NCBI GenBank assembly: GCA_030549495.1 | Contig: JAUIRK010000949.1 | Coordinates: 1-64,000, forward strand | Origin: Nectonema munidae | Lineage: Eukaryota > Nematomorpha > Nectonematoida > Nectonematidae | Length of the DNA stretch: 64,000 bases | Direction: 5' to 3' | Shown: piece by piece, positions 46,000-58,100 of the stretch | Numbering within the stretch: the stretch's first letter is position 1 | How the letters are laid out: each line of letters opens with the position of its first letter | The notes under the pieces: model-generated | The model's input: only the letters and a program-made list of their open reading frames with translations | What the model was told of the DNA's origin: nothing | Databases searched by the model: none | Translations under genes and position numbers: made by a program

Positions 46000-46870
46000 T
46001 AAAATAAAACATTTTTTACATAAAAATAATTAATATCTTTGGCAGGCTTGTCAATGAAGAATTTGATGGAGTCTTTGCTACGACAGCGACAGGCTACATA
46101 TAGTTGTCCATGAGTGAAAATGTCTTTATAGTTCTTCAGATAAATACCTACTCTGTCGAAGCTCTGTGCTTAATATGAAAAATTTTCTTCAAAATTAAAT
46201 GAGTTCCAGTGCAGAGGCCTTCTTTGGTAAGTATTATTGGACAGCCAAAATTAAGCTTCAGTTTATGAGGAGGTAAATTTGACAATTCAATAGAGTTTAA
46301 GTATCCATTAGCGAAAAAGCCATGCCCTTTATTTTCAATAAAAACCTGTCAATGAATTCAATATTTCATTAACAACCAAAGATTGGTCCTCATTCATTTT
46401 TGTGTAGTTTTCTTCGAAATGAATGCTTTCTTCTTTATGATTATAATTGAGTTCTTCATGGAAAATGCTTGAAAGTGAAAGGTTAGTTTTTGAAATCCTT
46501 TCAAACCCAAAGTCTACAATCGTTTTCCCTTGTATCGCCAAAAAAGAATCAGTTTTTAGCAGTGTCGAAGTGTAAGCCCATTTTTTTCCACGTTCAATGC
46601 TTCAGTAAAATTGTCTTCACTGAGATGGTCTTTAAACTTAGTCCATAATTTAAGGGCATTAGGAGTTTCTGTAAAAATAAGGAGAATGTTCGAAAAAGCT
46701 TCTCAATTGATTGGGCATAAAACTTTGCATACATTTTTTCAGTATTTATTCTGCTTTGGAGTTAGCAACACAAACTCTTTATGGCGGATTCTTTGAAGAT
46801 TTCACAGATATATGAGCTTTCAGGAGAGTTAGGAGATCTTTATAAGAAGTGAACTCTGAAATATTATTAT
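46000..46870 (-). pseudogene. Helitron PIF1-like helicase remnant
   Basis: Minus-strand readings, N to C: LWTKFKDHLSEDNFTEAL (about 46650), KMNEDQSLVVNEIL (about 46370; the residues just before a Walker A loop), LPPHKLKLNFGCPIILT with GLCTGTHLILK (about 46210-46275), and IFTHGQLYVACRCRSKDS (about 46060-46120). The last is the C-terminal HGQLYVA--R motif of PIF1-family helicases in Helitrons. The Walker A and B regions are missing between the first and second halves, and the frame changes, so this is a deleted copy. The 43-bp minisatellite follows its C-terminus, that is, lies on the 3' side of the element. Confidence 0.7.
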
Positions 46871-46984
46871 TACAAAATACGTAAAAAATAAATATTCCCG
46901 GAATTGGGATGAGCAAATTTAATTCGTGCCATAGCGTTGACATTTATTTTCTTATGGTTCATTTTTTTATTTTTTGATTCTAAA

Positions 46985-47117
46985 CTCATCGCGCCTATAC
47001 CTCGACCTTCCATTTTCAGAACAAAACCTAAACTAATCTCGCTTATACATCGACCTTCCACCTTCAGAATAGAATCTAATCTCGCATATACCTCGACCTT
47101 CCACCTTCAGAACAAAA
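46985..47117 (+). repeat. 43-bp minisatellite, third block
   Basis: Three copies of the same unit, to the right of the helicase remnant. About 170 bp further right (47280-47375) comes a second copy of the segment that flanks the right block at 45930-46030. So the block order minisatellite-segment occurs twice. Confidence 0.85.
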
Positions 47118-47379
47118 CAATACAAAAAAATCAAGCAATCATACAATTATAAACAAAGATAATATACACAAATAAGAAAAAGTATATAAATGTCACAAAA
47201 CAAAGCAATACAAAAAAATAAATGTAAAATTATATAAAGAAAAATAATAAACACAATAAAAATTATTTGAAAATAAGCCAAATAAATACATAAATAAACC
47301 AATTTAAAAAAGTATTAATGAGTTTTATTGATAACAAGATATAAATACAACATTTTTTACATAAAAATCGTTGGCAGAT

Positions 47380-48679
47380 TTTAACAATTGTTTGATGTTG
47401 CCGATTTGCTTCTATCTCATCTACGATAACCACTAGTCTCCATATCATTTGTCCTCATCACTTTGTACAAAATGAATAATTATAACTGTTACTTCAGATA
47501 AATGACCACCTGTCATATCCTATGTCCTCGAGTTTTATCTTAATTTTTATTGAGCAGTACAGCTAGGGTAATTAGAAATTAATTGGAAAAGTTGAACGGT
47601 AAACTCCATTTTGTGAATATCAATCTTCTTATTGGTTTCATTTTGAAAAATCAAAATCTATTGTCTTCTAAAAAAATTCCATTTGTCATTTCTGCTTCAG
47701 AAATATCAGTTTAAAAAAGTTTATATTCAAAGGGATTATATTAATAATTTATGCAATAAAGCCTTCCTTTGAGTTAAAGATTTAAGTCAGGAGTTTTAGT
47801 TGGACAAAAACTATTAAATAACAAAAACTGAATATTACACTGAAAATTAATTTGAAGTTAAGTATTACACGAAACTGAAAAAAGCCCTTTTTACATTTAC
47901 CTCTATATAAAAATTCTAATCGATAATCTTTTTATAAAAATGTTCTACTACAGAAAAGACAACGTTCGAGATCTAGTCTAATTTAATCTGCTACAGGTTT
48001 AAATAATTGTGCAAAAATTTTACGACCTCCTTTGACATCTTTCTTCAATATAAGGATGTGCAAACTGTATAAAATTGGAGACACTCGCAAGATCAGGTAT
48101 ATTAAACTTACACAAAAATTTAAGAAAAACAGCATGAATGTTGATTTAAATGAGCTTAAATGAAATTAGAGAAAGATAATAGTTAACTTTAATATTATGA
48201 TTAATGATATTAATTTAAAAAATTTCCTATAAAAATAGAAAAAAAATTTGAAAATATTTTTGTTATTCAAAACAATTTTAATAAATATTTTTTTATTTAA
48301 TGGAATAATCCACAAGTTGAAATGTTATTTTAACAGTATATAACTGGTTCTTTAATTATATCCATGGATATACATCTTAAAACTGTTTAAACTAAAAAAA
48401 AATTACTGAAGTGTGAGAATGATTAGCCGAAAATCATGTGTGAATATGTTACAATATAAAGATTAGTCAATTAGACAAAAACGATCAATCATACAAGTCA
48501 ATATTTACAAGCATACAGTTTCATCGTTATGAAGCGAGCAACCTAATAATGATGAGGAATTATAAGCTTGTCTGATAGTGACATGTGCATTGAAGTATTG
48601 AGCCATCATAAACAAAAAAAAGTAAAGAGATCATATGCCGCGCTATCTACTGTAGACATTCCTTCTCGGTTATTTGATA
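47380..48679. other. Gene-less AT-rich stretch
   Basis: No open frame or repeat recognised. The first 100 bp may still be Helitron sequence, because the segment copy at 47280-47375 runs into it. Confidence 0.5.
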
Positions 48680-49483
48680 CCCTCGCAGCATATGGAGAAA
48701 TATAAAAAATATATATACAGGGCTTATTGATTTTATTACATAAATTTGATAAACAACGTGCTCAGATTATTATCGATGAATAACTGCGATCACATTACTT
48801 TTGATTTTTATCAATGAAAATCTGACACTTCTTTCTACTGTGAAAAAGATAGTGTTTCTTATATTGATTTATTTCACTTGAACTTCCTTTGGAATAAAAA
48901 TTAACTTCTTTCTCCATCCAGATTTTCCTTCCAATCAAAGTTTGTTTTTCAAACTTACTTTTTTTCCATGAGTTCTCTGGGTTCTTTTTCTTCTTCTAGT
49001 GAGATCACAAGTACCTCATTTTCTGAATTGTATTCAACATCTGATTCTGAAGAAGATTTACTTTGCGATTCACTCATAGCACCAGATAATACTGAGTATT
49101 TTTGGGATTCTTCTAGATCAAATCAAGGCCGTCCTCTTAACCCAAATATTAGAAATGTATATCAAAGCCCACCTGGTCCTACAAGCAGCGCTTCATCTTA
49201 GTGGTTCTCTTGAAATTTTTAAACTGTTTTTTACCACAGAAGTTTTTTGAATATTTTCCACTGCACTAAAGAGAAAATGCATCAAAACTTTTCGTAAGTT
49301 TTGTTGTTTTTTATATTATTTTTTGCTATGTAACTAAATTTTTAGTCTGGAATCTCCTAAATATGAATTTTTGCGTTCTACTTTTGAAAAGTTTCAACTT
49401 TCTGATCTCATGGCATATTTTGGATGTAATACATATGGGACAATCAAAAAACCAATCTATCAATATGACACTGGTAAAAAAAA

Positions 49484-49745
49484 AGTAGTAATATTTACTA
49501 CACTATATAGTAATCACTATTGTCCAGATTTTTACTACCTTTTCTAGTAAATTTACTTTTTATTAAATACAACTCTTAGTAGTAAATTAACTATGAAAAT
49601 TAGTAAAAAATAATAGTAATATTTACTATTCAATATAATAGTCGTTATTGTCCAGAATTTTATTACCCTGTCTAGTAATTTTACTTACTGTTAAATACAA
49701 CTCTTACTAGTAAATTAACCATGTTTACTGGTAGTAAACCTGTCA
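49484..49745 (+). repeat. 129-bp tandem pair
   Basis: Two diverged copies, starting tagtaatatttacta at about 49484 and 49613, both with attgtccag and aatacaactctta. Full of tagtaa/ttacta motifs in both orientations, typical of subterminal transposon repeats. Confidence 0.75.
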
Positions 49746-50064
49746 ATCTCCCAGTTGATTTTTTACCTTCCTTTTCATGGTAGTTTTTTTAGTTCTTCCA
49801 TTTTTGAAAATCTATCTTCAGCTTGGGAAATATAAAAAAAGTTCATTAACATTAATATTTTTATCATTTAAAAACATTTTCATTTTGTTAACGCATAATT
49901 ATAAAAAATATAATTTTATAAATATAAAGTTATTTATAAAAAAGGTTTTCTAATTAATTACATTTCTTCCTACAAAAAGCCACAACTCGAAGATACTCCG
50001 ACTTAGGTGAAAAATTTACTCCCACAAACCCCTGGTACAAAACAAAGTTAAAAATTAACAAAGT

Positions 50065-50070
50065 TTTATT
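50065..50070 (-). terminator. Poly(A) signal of the nested gene
   Basis: AATAAA on the minus strand, about 55 bases after the stop codon of the three-exon gene and still inside the TIR element. Confidence 0.45.
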
Positions 50071-50124
50071 TAGAATTTAGATATGTTAAAAGCACACAAA
50101 AAAATAAAAATTAATAATGAAGAT

Positions 50125-50989
50125 CTAAGCGTTTTGATTTGTTCTTTCAAGCAAATAATATACTTTTAAAACTTTTCCATCTTTTTTAGATACTTTTAAG
50201 TCAAGAAGAATTTCAATAAGATGTAGAGTTTTTTTGAGCCCTTTAACATATTCCAAGTTGAAAACAAAAAAAGAAGCAAAAAATCCAAGAAAAGATTTTA
50301 CAATATTTTTAGCAGAAAAAAGAAACACATTTTCGATAAAAAATGAAAACAAATTATCATTTTCATGAAAATTTTTTAGACATACAACACAAAACGCAGA
50401 AAAAACTTGCTTTTCACCTATTATAAAAAGTTTGCTGAAGCTTTCTTTAAAAAAAATTGGTAATAGCAATAATGTCTTCATTTCTTTAAGACCTTAAAAC
50501 AGAAAATATATATCTTAAGAAAAAAAAATAACAAGATTTACTTGTTTTATTGGGAATCTTCAAAACTTCTTTAAAAAATATTGGCAAATTTTTTTGCTTA
50601 TTAACATAATTTATTACTATATCGTAATACTTTGTTAACTTTATTTTTAATTTATCTTCAAAATTTAAATCTTCCACAATGGGTTTGAGATTCAAAAATT
50701 CATCCATAAACTAAATTGAAAGTATAAAAGAGTTCTTAAAGTAATCAAAATATTAAAAAATTACCCGATTGTAGTCATTTAAAAATAAATATTTATTAAT
50801 AAATTCTTTGAGATCAATTTTTTTTGAGCAAATAATTAAGAAAAAGACAAGTGAAAAGTTTATATAACAAAATAGGCAAGCCAAAAAACAGTTAATACCC
50901 ACATATGACACACCGACTTTACGTTTATATGTAAAAAAACTCGTTCCAAAACCTTGAAATATGAAAACAAATAAATTAAAGGAATACAT
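50125..50989 (-). CDS. Three-exon gene of unknown function inside the TIR element (253 aa)
   Basis: Exons 50989-50765, 50710-50542 and 50492-50125 join in frame across introns of 54 bp (GTAATT...TTTAG) and 49 bp (GTAAAT...TTAAG), giving 253 residues. The N-terminal 60 residues are hydrophobic, with a likely signal or membrane segment after the start (MYSFNLFVFIF) and another at VGINCFLACLFCYINFSLVF. The rest is Lys/Phe/Leu-rich with a second hydrophobic stretch (NIVKSFLGFFASFFVF). An AATAAA follows 55 bases after the stop (50070-50065). An upstream ATG at 51078 begins a short possible first exon followed by GTAAGT, but joining it to TTTCAAG at about 50955 gives a frame that closes, so I prefer the start at 50989. 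I recognise no family. Agreement of splice sites and frame in all three exons argues for a real gene. Confidence 0.5.
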
Positions 50990-52579
50990 AGAAGTATTAT
51001 AACAATTAACTTAAACCAATTTAAAAAACTTACGCCAAAAATTTGAGAAATAGTAAAGGCAAGCCTAAATTTCATCATAGAGACTGATGAGAGTTAAATT
51101 GTTGATTTAGATATAATATAAATATATCTAACACAAGGACTACAGAGCCAGAGAAAGATTTGTGCATGTGTATACTCTTTGCTATTTGGATTCAACGTTA
51201 TCTTTTTTTACCAGTGGAAATACTTGTTCAATAAAAAGAATTGCGAACCTTTTCTTAGAGCTTCTATGACACGAAACATGTTTATGCTTATCCACTCTTT
51301 CATTTGTTTTGATAAAAAAAACGAGCGTAATGAAAATGACAAAATATCTGCTATAAGATATATGTACGACTTTTTTTATTCTAATTGCTCACATTTTTTC
51401 GTTCCTCAAATATTATGTGACAATTGATGAACAACTTGTCAAATTTAGAGGTAATTGTAGAATCAAAATTTATGATCCTTATAAGCCTGGTCGATACGGA
51501 ATCAAGGTATATCACTGTACAGATGCTAGGTCTCGTTACATACTGAAAACAGAGATTTATATTTCTGGCTTAAGCGATAAAAGCTATTTTGGGGGTACTA
51601 ACATTGTCAAAAGGTTAATTCTAATATACCTTTAGGATGTGGAGTTATTACGGACAGATTTTTTACTTCACATGATTTATGTGTATGGGCAACTTCCAGG
51701 GGCATTACAATATGCGGGACAGTCAGGTCTAACCGCGTTTTCATACCACATATTTTCAGACCTAAAAACTTACAAAAGCTAGGCCTTGTTGAAACTGAAT
51801 CAAAATTTTTATATACAAATTACTGTTCACTTACTGCTTACATTCCTGTGAAACATGCACAGCGAAATTTTAAAGTAGTATATGTTTTGTCTAGCCAACA
51901 TTTGAGTGAGATTGAATTAGTTGGTGATAAACGTAAACCCGAGACAATTATTTTGTATAATGAATTCAAGGAAGGAGTAGATAAAACCAACCAAATGCTC
52001 AGGAATATTCTACTTATAGATCATCAAGGAGGTGGACAATGGTTATTTTTACTAATTACTTAGATATAGCCGTGCACAATAGCTTGGTAATAGTAAAACA
52101 TAATTGCCCAGAAAAATTTCCAAGTACGAAAAAAGGGGGTAGAAAATTTTTCATGAGAGATCTTTCTTTAGAGCTCTGCCAAAGGTCGATGCTACTGCGG
52201 GCAAACAGCGTGGACACCCCTTTCCGTATTCGCAGTTTACTGAATTTTTATGGATTCGAGGATCAAGAGTTGCCTAGCGAAACACAGAGTAGTTGAGGAT
52301 TTTGTTATTTGGATTGCAAGCAATCTAGAACCAGAGGCACGAGAAAGTGTGATGCGTGCAAAAAACATACCTATTACATTTGTTCAAATTGTAAATGATT
52401 TTTTTTTTAAGATTCACAATTATTTATATAATGTTTTTATTTAAATAAAAGTTATAAAATTTTTGTTTATAAAATTTCATTTTTTGTAATAAAATCCTGT
52501 TTTGTGATAGTTTAATTTTTAATTTATAGTTTTTATATAAAAGATCGTTCAGAATTGTCGCCAACCTAATTTTGTTAGT

Positions 52580-53075
52580 TCCTTACCCATCCTCATTCTT
52601 TTGTCAACATTTTTCAATTATAATTTCACTAAAACTCGACCTTGATATCAGTTTGGAGTTAATCCTTTTATTTCTCCTCAAAGTTGACGCCGATGATACT
52701 TGTTGAGTATTGCAAATGGTTCTTCACAGATTTTCATAAAATTTCAAAAAATGTAAAAATTTTTAGGAAATACAAAGAATTTATTATTATAGTTTATAAT
52801 TTTTATTGAAAAACATACTAGTAAGGGTATAAGCTTCTGTTAATTGAAATTTCGATCAAAATTAACGCCTAACAAATTCACCACGAAGTAACAAAACAAC
52901 CATAATTTCAAAAACAACACATATGATGATATTTTTTATTTTCAAATAATTTAGATGAAACCGAGAAAAAAATTTACATGTTGATTTTTGATGGGGTCAG
53001 ATATATTTTTCTACACGAATTTCATCATTGAAAAATAGCGTGGAGTAAAAAGCCATGCTAGAGGTCTTGCGAGGG
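52580..53075 (+). repeat. piggyBac 3' subterminal region, copy of 31350-31848
   Basis: Starts cttacccatcctcattc and ends at the TGCGAGGG terminus. Close to the other copy except for small indels. It contains no gene. Confidence 0.7.
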
Positions 53076-53079
53076 TTAA

Positions 53080-53800
53080 AGAATGTTCTTGTTGATCTTA
53101 GGCTTTTTTTTTTATCAGTATCGTGTATTTTATTATCATGTATTTATCAGTTCTGAACATTTGTCAACCAATCTTAGTTTAAAGGTTTTTTTTGATGAAT
53201 CATTGTTCATTGTTCAATTACAAAATGTTGTTCACCTTCTTCATCTAAAAGGTTCTCTCTTTGACGCAAAAGGAAAAAGATAGACAAATTCAATTTAAAA
53301 TTAAAAAAATATCTTAATAGTGACTAAATTCTCACGTACTGGCTTCTGTGCCATTTTTGCTAACTCTGCCCTATTTTAAATTTTCAGAATTCCTACCATT
53401 CTTACTCATAAATATTAATTGTAATTCTAGATGATAAGTTATAGATTTAAAGATTTTTTATTTGTAAAACAGGAACTTATTTTTCACAGCCAAAATCTTT
53501 TTTGAAGCACCCAATATTAGATCATTAGAACATGGTAGATCTTCCATTTAGTTAAGTTATTAAGTTTTTATTTTGATCATACGTTCTCTTTTCAATTAGT
53601 TTTCAACTTGGTTCCTTTTCTCATACAAATCTTCAAAAGATTTTATAATACGTTTTGTTTTTTTTAAATAAATATTTCATACTCAAAATGATTGAAGAAA
53701 GTATTATAAACCAAAATATACAAAAAAAACATGTTTTTACTATGTAACTAATATACAAGGATTTTTTTTTAAATTTTACAGAACTGATTTTGAGGCATAC
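53080..53800. other. Gene-less AT-rich stretch
   Basis: Short open frames only (for example 53083-53283), with nothing recognisable. Confidence 0.5.
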
Positions 53801-54870
53801 CTCATTAATTCAATTGCCACTTCCAGATATTTTTTAACCGTATTACCCAAAATGAAGTACAGAAATAAAATAAGCATTGTCGATTTGGTATAAAAACAGA
53901 TATTTTATTTGAAATAAATATTTTATTTTTTTGAAAATATTTTTGAAGGCAGTATCTAGAAGTAAACCGCAAATCTGATTGATACTTTCAGATATTTTAA
54001 AACCATAAATGCCAAAACATGAGTCCAAAAATGAAACCAGCATCTTTCATTTGGCATAAAAACAGATATTTTATTTAAATTTCAAAAATATTTCTGTTTA
54101 CATTAGACGTAAATCGAACATTTGATTGACACTTTCAGACATTTTAAGACCTCTAAATGCAAAAACTGATTTCAGAAATAAAACTAGTATTGTTGATTTG
54201 GTATAGAAACTTATATTTCATGTAAAATTAGAGAGAATATTTAATAGAGATAGTTTTCAGACGTAAACTGCTAATTTGATTGACACTGACGGTAAAACTT
54301 CTAAATGCGAAAATTGAGTCCAGAAATGAAACCAGCAGGATAGATTTGGTATAAAAACATATATTTCACGTTAAATTTGAATCAATATTTTTGGAAATAA
54401 ATTTTAGAACTAAACGAAAATACTTGCAGATATTTTAAAACCGTAACAGCAAAAACTGAGTCAGAAATGTAACTAGCATGGTTGATTTGTTATAAAACAT
54501 ATATTTAATCTAAAATTAGAATCAATATTTGTTGAGATAGTTTTCAGACATAAACCGTATTGATTGACACTGACAGATATTTTAAAACTTCTAAATACAA
54601 AAACTGATTTTAGAAGTAAAACTAGCATGGTTGATTTTGTATAAAAACACATATTTCATGTAAAATTAGAGAGAATATTTTTGGAGATCGTTTTTAGAAG
54701 TAAATCGCAAATTTGATTAACACTTATTGGTATTTTAACATCTTAAATGTAAAAAATGAGTCCAGAAATGAAACCAGCATGACCGATTTAGTATAAATAC
54801 TTATATTTTATGTAAAATTTGAAGGAATATTTTATTTCTGACCTATCAAAATTTTGATTGACATTGTAGC
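53800..54870 (+). repeat. Diverged satellite, period about 148 bp
   Basis: The phrase ttgattgacactttcagata recurs in diverged form near 53973, 54122, 54276, 54563, 54711 and 54853 (with one weak copy near 54420), joined by similar text containing aaactgagtccagaaatg, gatttggtataaaaaca and tagaagtaaaccgcaa. About seven copies at perhaps 75-85% identity, so it is far older than the macrosatellite. It ends against the TTAA-type fragment. Confidence 0.8.
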
Positions 54871-54911
54871 CATTATTATTGAAAAAATTAAATATATAAA
54901 GTGTTATGTTT

Positions 54912-55164
54912 GACCCTAAGTTATAAGATTAACTACAGATAATGTCAAAATTTTGCTCAAAAATTTTAATTTTTGGTTTTGATTAATAGTATTTGACATG
55001 AAAGGGTCATTCAACTACAATGAAAATGGTTTCAAAAGATGCAGCTAGCGATTTTAGGAAACGTCACAAAATTTGATTGGATATGATTTAGCCAATTTTG
55101 TACAATTAATTTTTTAGTTAAGTGGGCGTTTTACGTCCCCCGTCCCCATCACTAATAGGGTTAA
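54912..55164 (-). mobile_element. TTAA-CCCTATTAGTG element fragment, inverted
   Basis: Inverse of the copy at 39535-39787, starting at TTAA (55161-55164) and reading leftward CCCTATTAGTGATGGGGACG. It abuts the 3' part of the LINE at 55180. Confidence 0.65.
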
Positions 55165-58100
55165 CAAGAAACCCTATAACTGTTAGGATCAAGAAAGGAG
55201 ACCCCATTTATAGGAGGTGGCGCTTTTTATTGAAAAAAGTTGCCTGAGAGTTTTTGGTATATATTTTTTTAATGAATTGAAAATTTTAGATTGCTCTGGA
55301 ATTGAGTCCTAGATGTTTAATAGAAACAGGTATAAAAGTACTGGTACATAAATAAAGGGATGTTCTGTGTGTTTGAATGTGGAATGAATGAAGTTTGTTT
55401 TTGCTGGCCTTGAATAATATCTTATGTATATTTGCTATTTTATGTAACTTTAGTAGAAATGAAGAGGAATTTGTGAGGTTTTCTTTGCTAGTGAAAGTGA
55501 ATAATATGTCATCTGAAAAAATTAAGAGAAGTCAGTGTGGGCGTAGATGAGATCGAAAAGCGGGTCTATGAGAACTAGCCAGAGAATATCCATCATCCTT
55601 GGGTTGTCGAAAGGGTTAACTTATCGATGCAAAGGGAAGCGCGATGTTAGAATATGAGACAGCGGTTTGAAAGGTATGAGCTTATAAATTTGATGATGTA
55701 TGGAGGAAATAATTTATGAGCGAAGTTTTTGATGATGGCAGGATGCCAAACTGAGTTGCCAGCGTTATCTATGTCTAAGAAAATTGTAGAAGAAGTTTTC
55801 TGAGAAGAAAGGATGGAGTCGAGATAAGTAGTTAGTTGAGATAGAGTAGTTTCCGTATTTTTGTTAGGAAGGTATACGAATTGAGTGTGAAGAATGATGT
55901 TACGCGATAAGATATAGTGGACTAGTCGTTTTCATATGATTTTTTCGATAAGTTTGCCTAGGATGGGGAGAAGAGTGATTGGTCGCTAATTTTGAATGAG
56001 GCTTGAAAATTTATTATGTTTGGAAATAAGTATGAGCTTAACCATAGGGAAATGTGAGTTAATAATGCGCGCATTGAAAATAAGGAATTAATGGTTATTT
56101 AGAATGTGTATGGATTTAATAAGGTGTTTGGATAAGATAAGATTAAATTAGATGAAGAATTTGTTTTGAGAGAATTTTTCGTTCTGTTTACTTCGTTTAG
56201 TGTGATGCAACCAAAGGTAGGATTTCGGATGGAGCTTATAATATTTTTAGCATGTTCTCGGATTGTGTCCTGGAAGGGGATGCCAAAAGATGTCAAGTCT
56301 AGAGGAAAGATTTCCATAGAAATGTAGGGTTGTATGTTAGTTTGAGTAGGAAAATATTGTATCATTGAGAGCAGTGTTACCATTATGAATTTTAGACAAA
56401 CTCAATATAAGATTAAAAATAAACCTAGACTTTGTAAAGATAACCCAAGATTAATGAATTATATTGGAAAATAAGGTAATAGGGTATTTCATATATTAAA
56501 AATATTGGTTGATTAATTATCTTTTTTCAATCTATTTATATTTTGTTCAGTCTTGTAAATCGGACAGTAGTCTTTTTTTTGGTTTCCAGATAACACATAA
56601 AGTATTCTTTTCGTTATGTGTTGTTTTGCTAGAACAGGTAATGTTTATTTGACAAAAATATCGTTCAACAGAATGAGTTAGTATTTGCATGAATTAAGAT
56701 TAATTTAAATACTTGGAAAAATAAAGCATCTGTAATTTCACATAATTTTAACAATATTCTGGTATTTTTAAATTTTCATCATAATTAAAATTCTTTTTTT
56801 TTTTAAATATTTTACTTATGTAGGTAGGTAGGTAGGTAAAGATGTCAAAGCACTGTCCAAATTTAATGATATGCTTGATGAGGTTAGAAGAAGACTGTAG
56901 TCTACTAGTTATCAGGAATTTTCTAAAAAGAGAGGAAGATGAAGTGGAAGATTATGTGACTTAGTGAAATTGAGTGTATAGCAAGGGTTTACTTAAAAAA
57001 ATAAGAGAAAAATTTAAACATTAACAAACGAAAGTTTGCCTAAGTTAAACTTAGATTGTAGACTAGATGGATTAAAAGATAAGAAGCCTAGAAACCAAGC
57101 ATTGTATCAAGAAACCAAGATCTTGGTTTAAAAACGAAGGAATGGTATCCCTGATTGAGAGTAGAAATGTTTTCTTTTTAGTAAGCTTATCAGTGGTGTT
57201 AGATGGATTGTTTGAGTGAAGGCTGGCAAATTATACCCATGCGTTCTTTTTAGCAAGAAGTATTACCTGTGTGCATTTTTTTTTGGCAGCAGCTTATTGG
57301 AAATGGATTGATTGAGGTTGATGATAAGATAGAATGTAAAAATGATAATTGAGGGATAATGCAGCTTGATTTATGGATTTGGAAAAGGAGAGAGATGGTA
57401 ATGTTGGCAATGAGTGGTTAAGAATTTTGAGTAACGTTAGTCAGTCAGTAGTGTTAGAGTTTTGACTGGTGTTTTTGCTGTTGTAATTGATTTTGATAGT
57501 TGTAGCATTCATGTGAAGCTGAAAGGTTATGCAGGAGTGATCTCAAGCTGATGGGATATCAGAAATCGACTAAATTAGAGATTGAGGGTATTTGAAGTAG
57601 TAATTGTTTGTTCGATATGAGATGTGTATTAAACCTTGCTGCAAGAACGTCTGTATGTAGGGTTTTTGGAGTAGTCAGCGAGATATAGGTTTTTAGAGCA
57701 TAGGAAATTGACAACTTGTTGTCCATGTGGTCCCAGAAGTGTGTTAGAGCATTCTAATCAGTTGAGATAATTGAATGATATTTTGAATGTCAGGTGAATA
57801 TAACAAGAGTTAGTGATTGGAAGAAGTCAGAAGGAATAGCTAATGGGTGTGTGTAAGGAGAGTAAAGGGTTGCAAAAAGAAGAGGGTGAGATTTTGTGTG
57901 TAAAAGAACAAAGTATTAATTGTGGGAAGAGAATAGTGGTAATGGAGTATGATGAACGGTGGGCTTTATGAGGATGCATGTAGAATAAAAGGATAAATGT
58001 GTAGTGTGATATAGCAAGTAATTTGGCAAATTAAAAGAGGGATTTGGTATGTTTCGAGATTTAATATCAAAGAAGTTAGAAATTACAATGTTATATAGGT

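Larger units (their letters stand above)
49469..51216. mobile_element. 1748-bp TIR element carrying a gene, nested in piggyBac
   Basis: Left end CACTGGTAAAAAAAAAG; right end, reversed, CACTGGTAAAAAAAG. The inverted repeat is at least 14 bp. GA stands on both sides, a possible 2-bp target duplication. The CACTGG start suggests a CACTA/CMC-like terminus, but no transposase is present. It interrupts the piggyBac reading exactly at these ends (IYQYD on the left, QWKYLFNKKN on the right). Inside are a 129-bp tandem pair near the left end and a three-exon gene on the minus strand, so the element looks like a non-autonomous transposon that carries a passenger gene. Confidence 0.65.
48968..52398 (+). 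pseudogene. piggyBac transposase, decayed and interrupted
   Basis: The start has the typical acidic/Ser-rich leader with DSEEDLLCDS and the GPTSSASS linker. Next comes SGSLEIFKLFFT, a possible 52-bp intron (49294-49345, GTAAGT...TTTTAG), and LMAYFGCN with IKKPIYQY. The inner element interrupts here. After it: FLRASMTRNMF, TIDEQLVKFRG (first catalytic Asp), YGIKVYHCTDA, CGVITDRFFTS (second Asp), EGVDKTNQML (third Asp) and a Cys-rich C-terminus (CDACKKHTYYICSNCK). All three DDE/D-type aspartates and the C-terminal zinc finger can be recognised, but they lie in several frames (shifts near 49200, 51420, 51635, 52045 and 52290). The gene is dead even without the insertion. Confidence 0.75.
48680..53075 (+). 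mobile_element. piggyBac element, decayed, with nested insertion
   Basis: The left end CCCTCGCA (48680-48687) and right end TGCGAGGG (53068-53075) form an 8-bp inverted repeat. The right end is followed by TTAA (53076-53079), the piggyBac target. The left flank has lost its TTAA. Between them are transposase remains and a second transposon (49469-51216). The last 500 bp are repeated at 31350-31848. An AATAAA lies at 52444, just after the transposase stop. Confidence 0.7.

Noticed and set aside
45698-47152. Short repetitive frames (LKVEDRGIGEISLG... and the plus-strand counterpart)
   Set aside because: They are translations of the 43-bp minisatellite.
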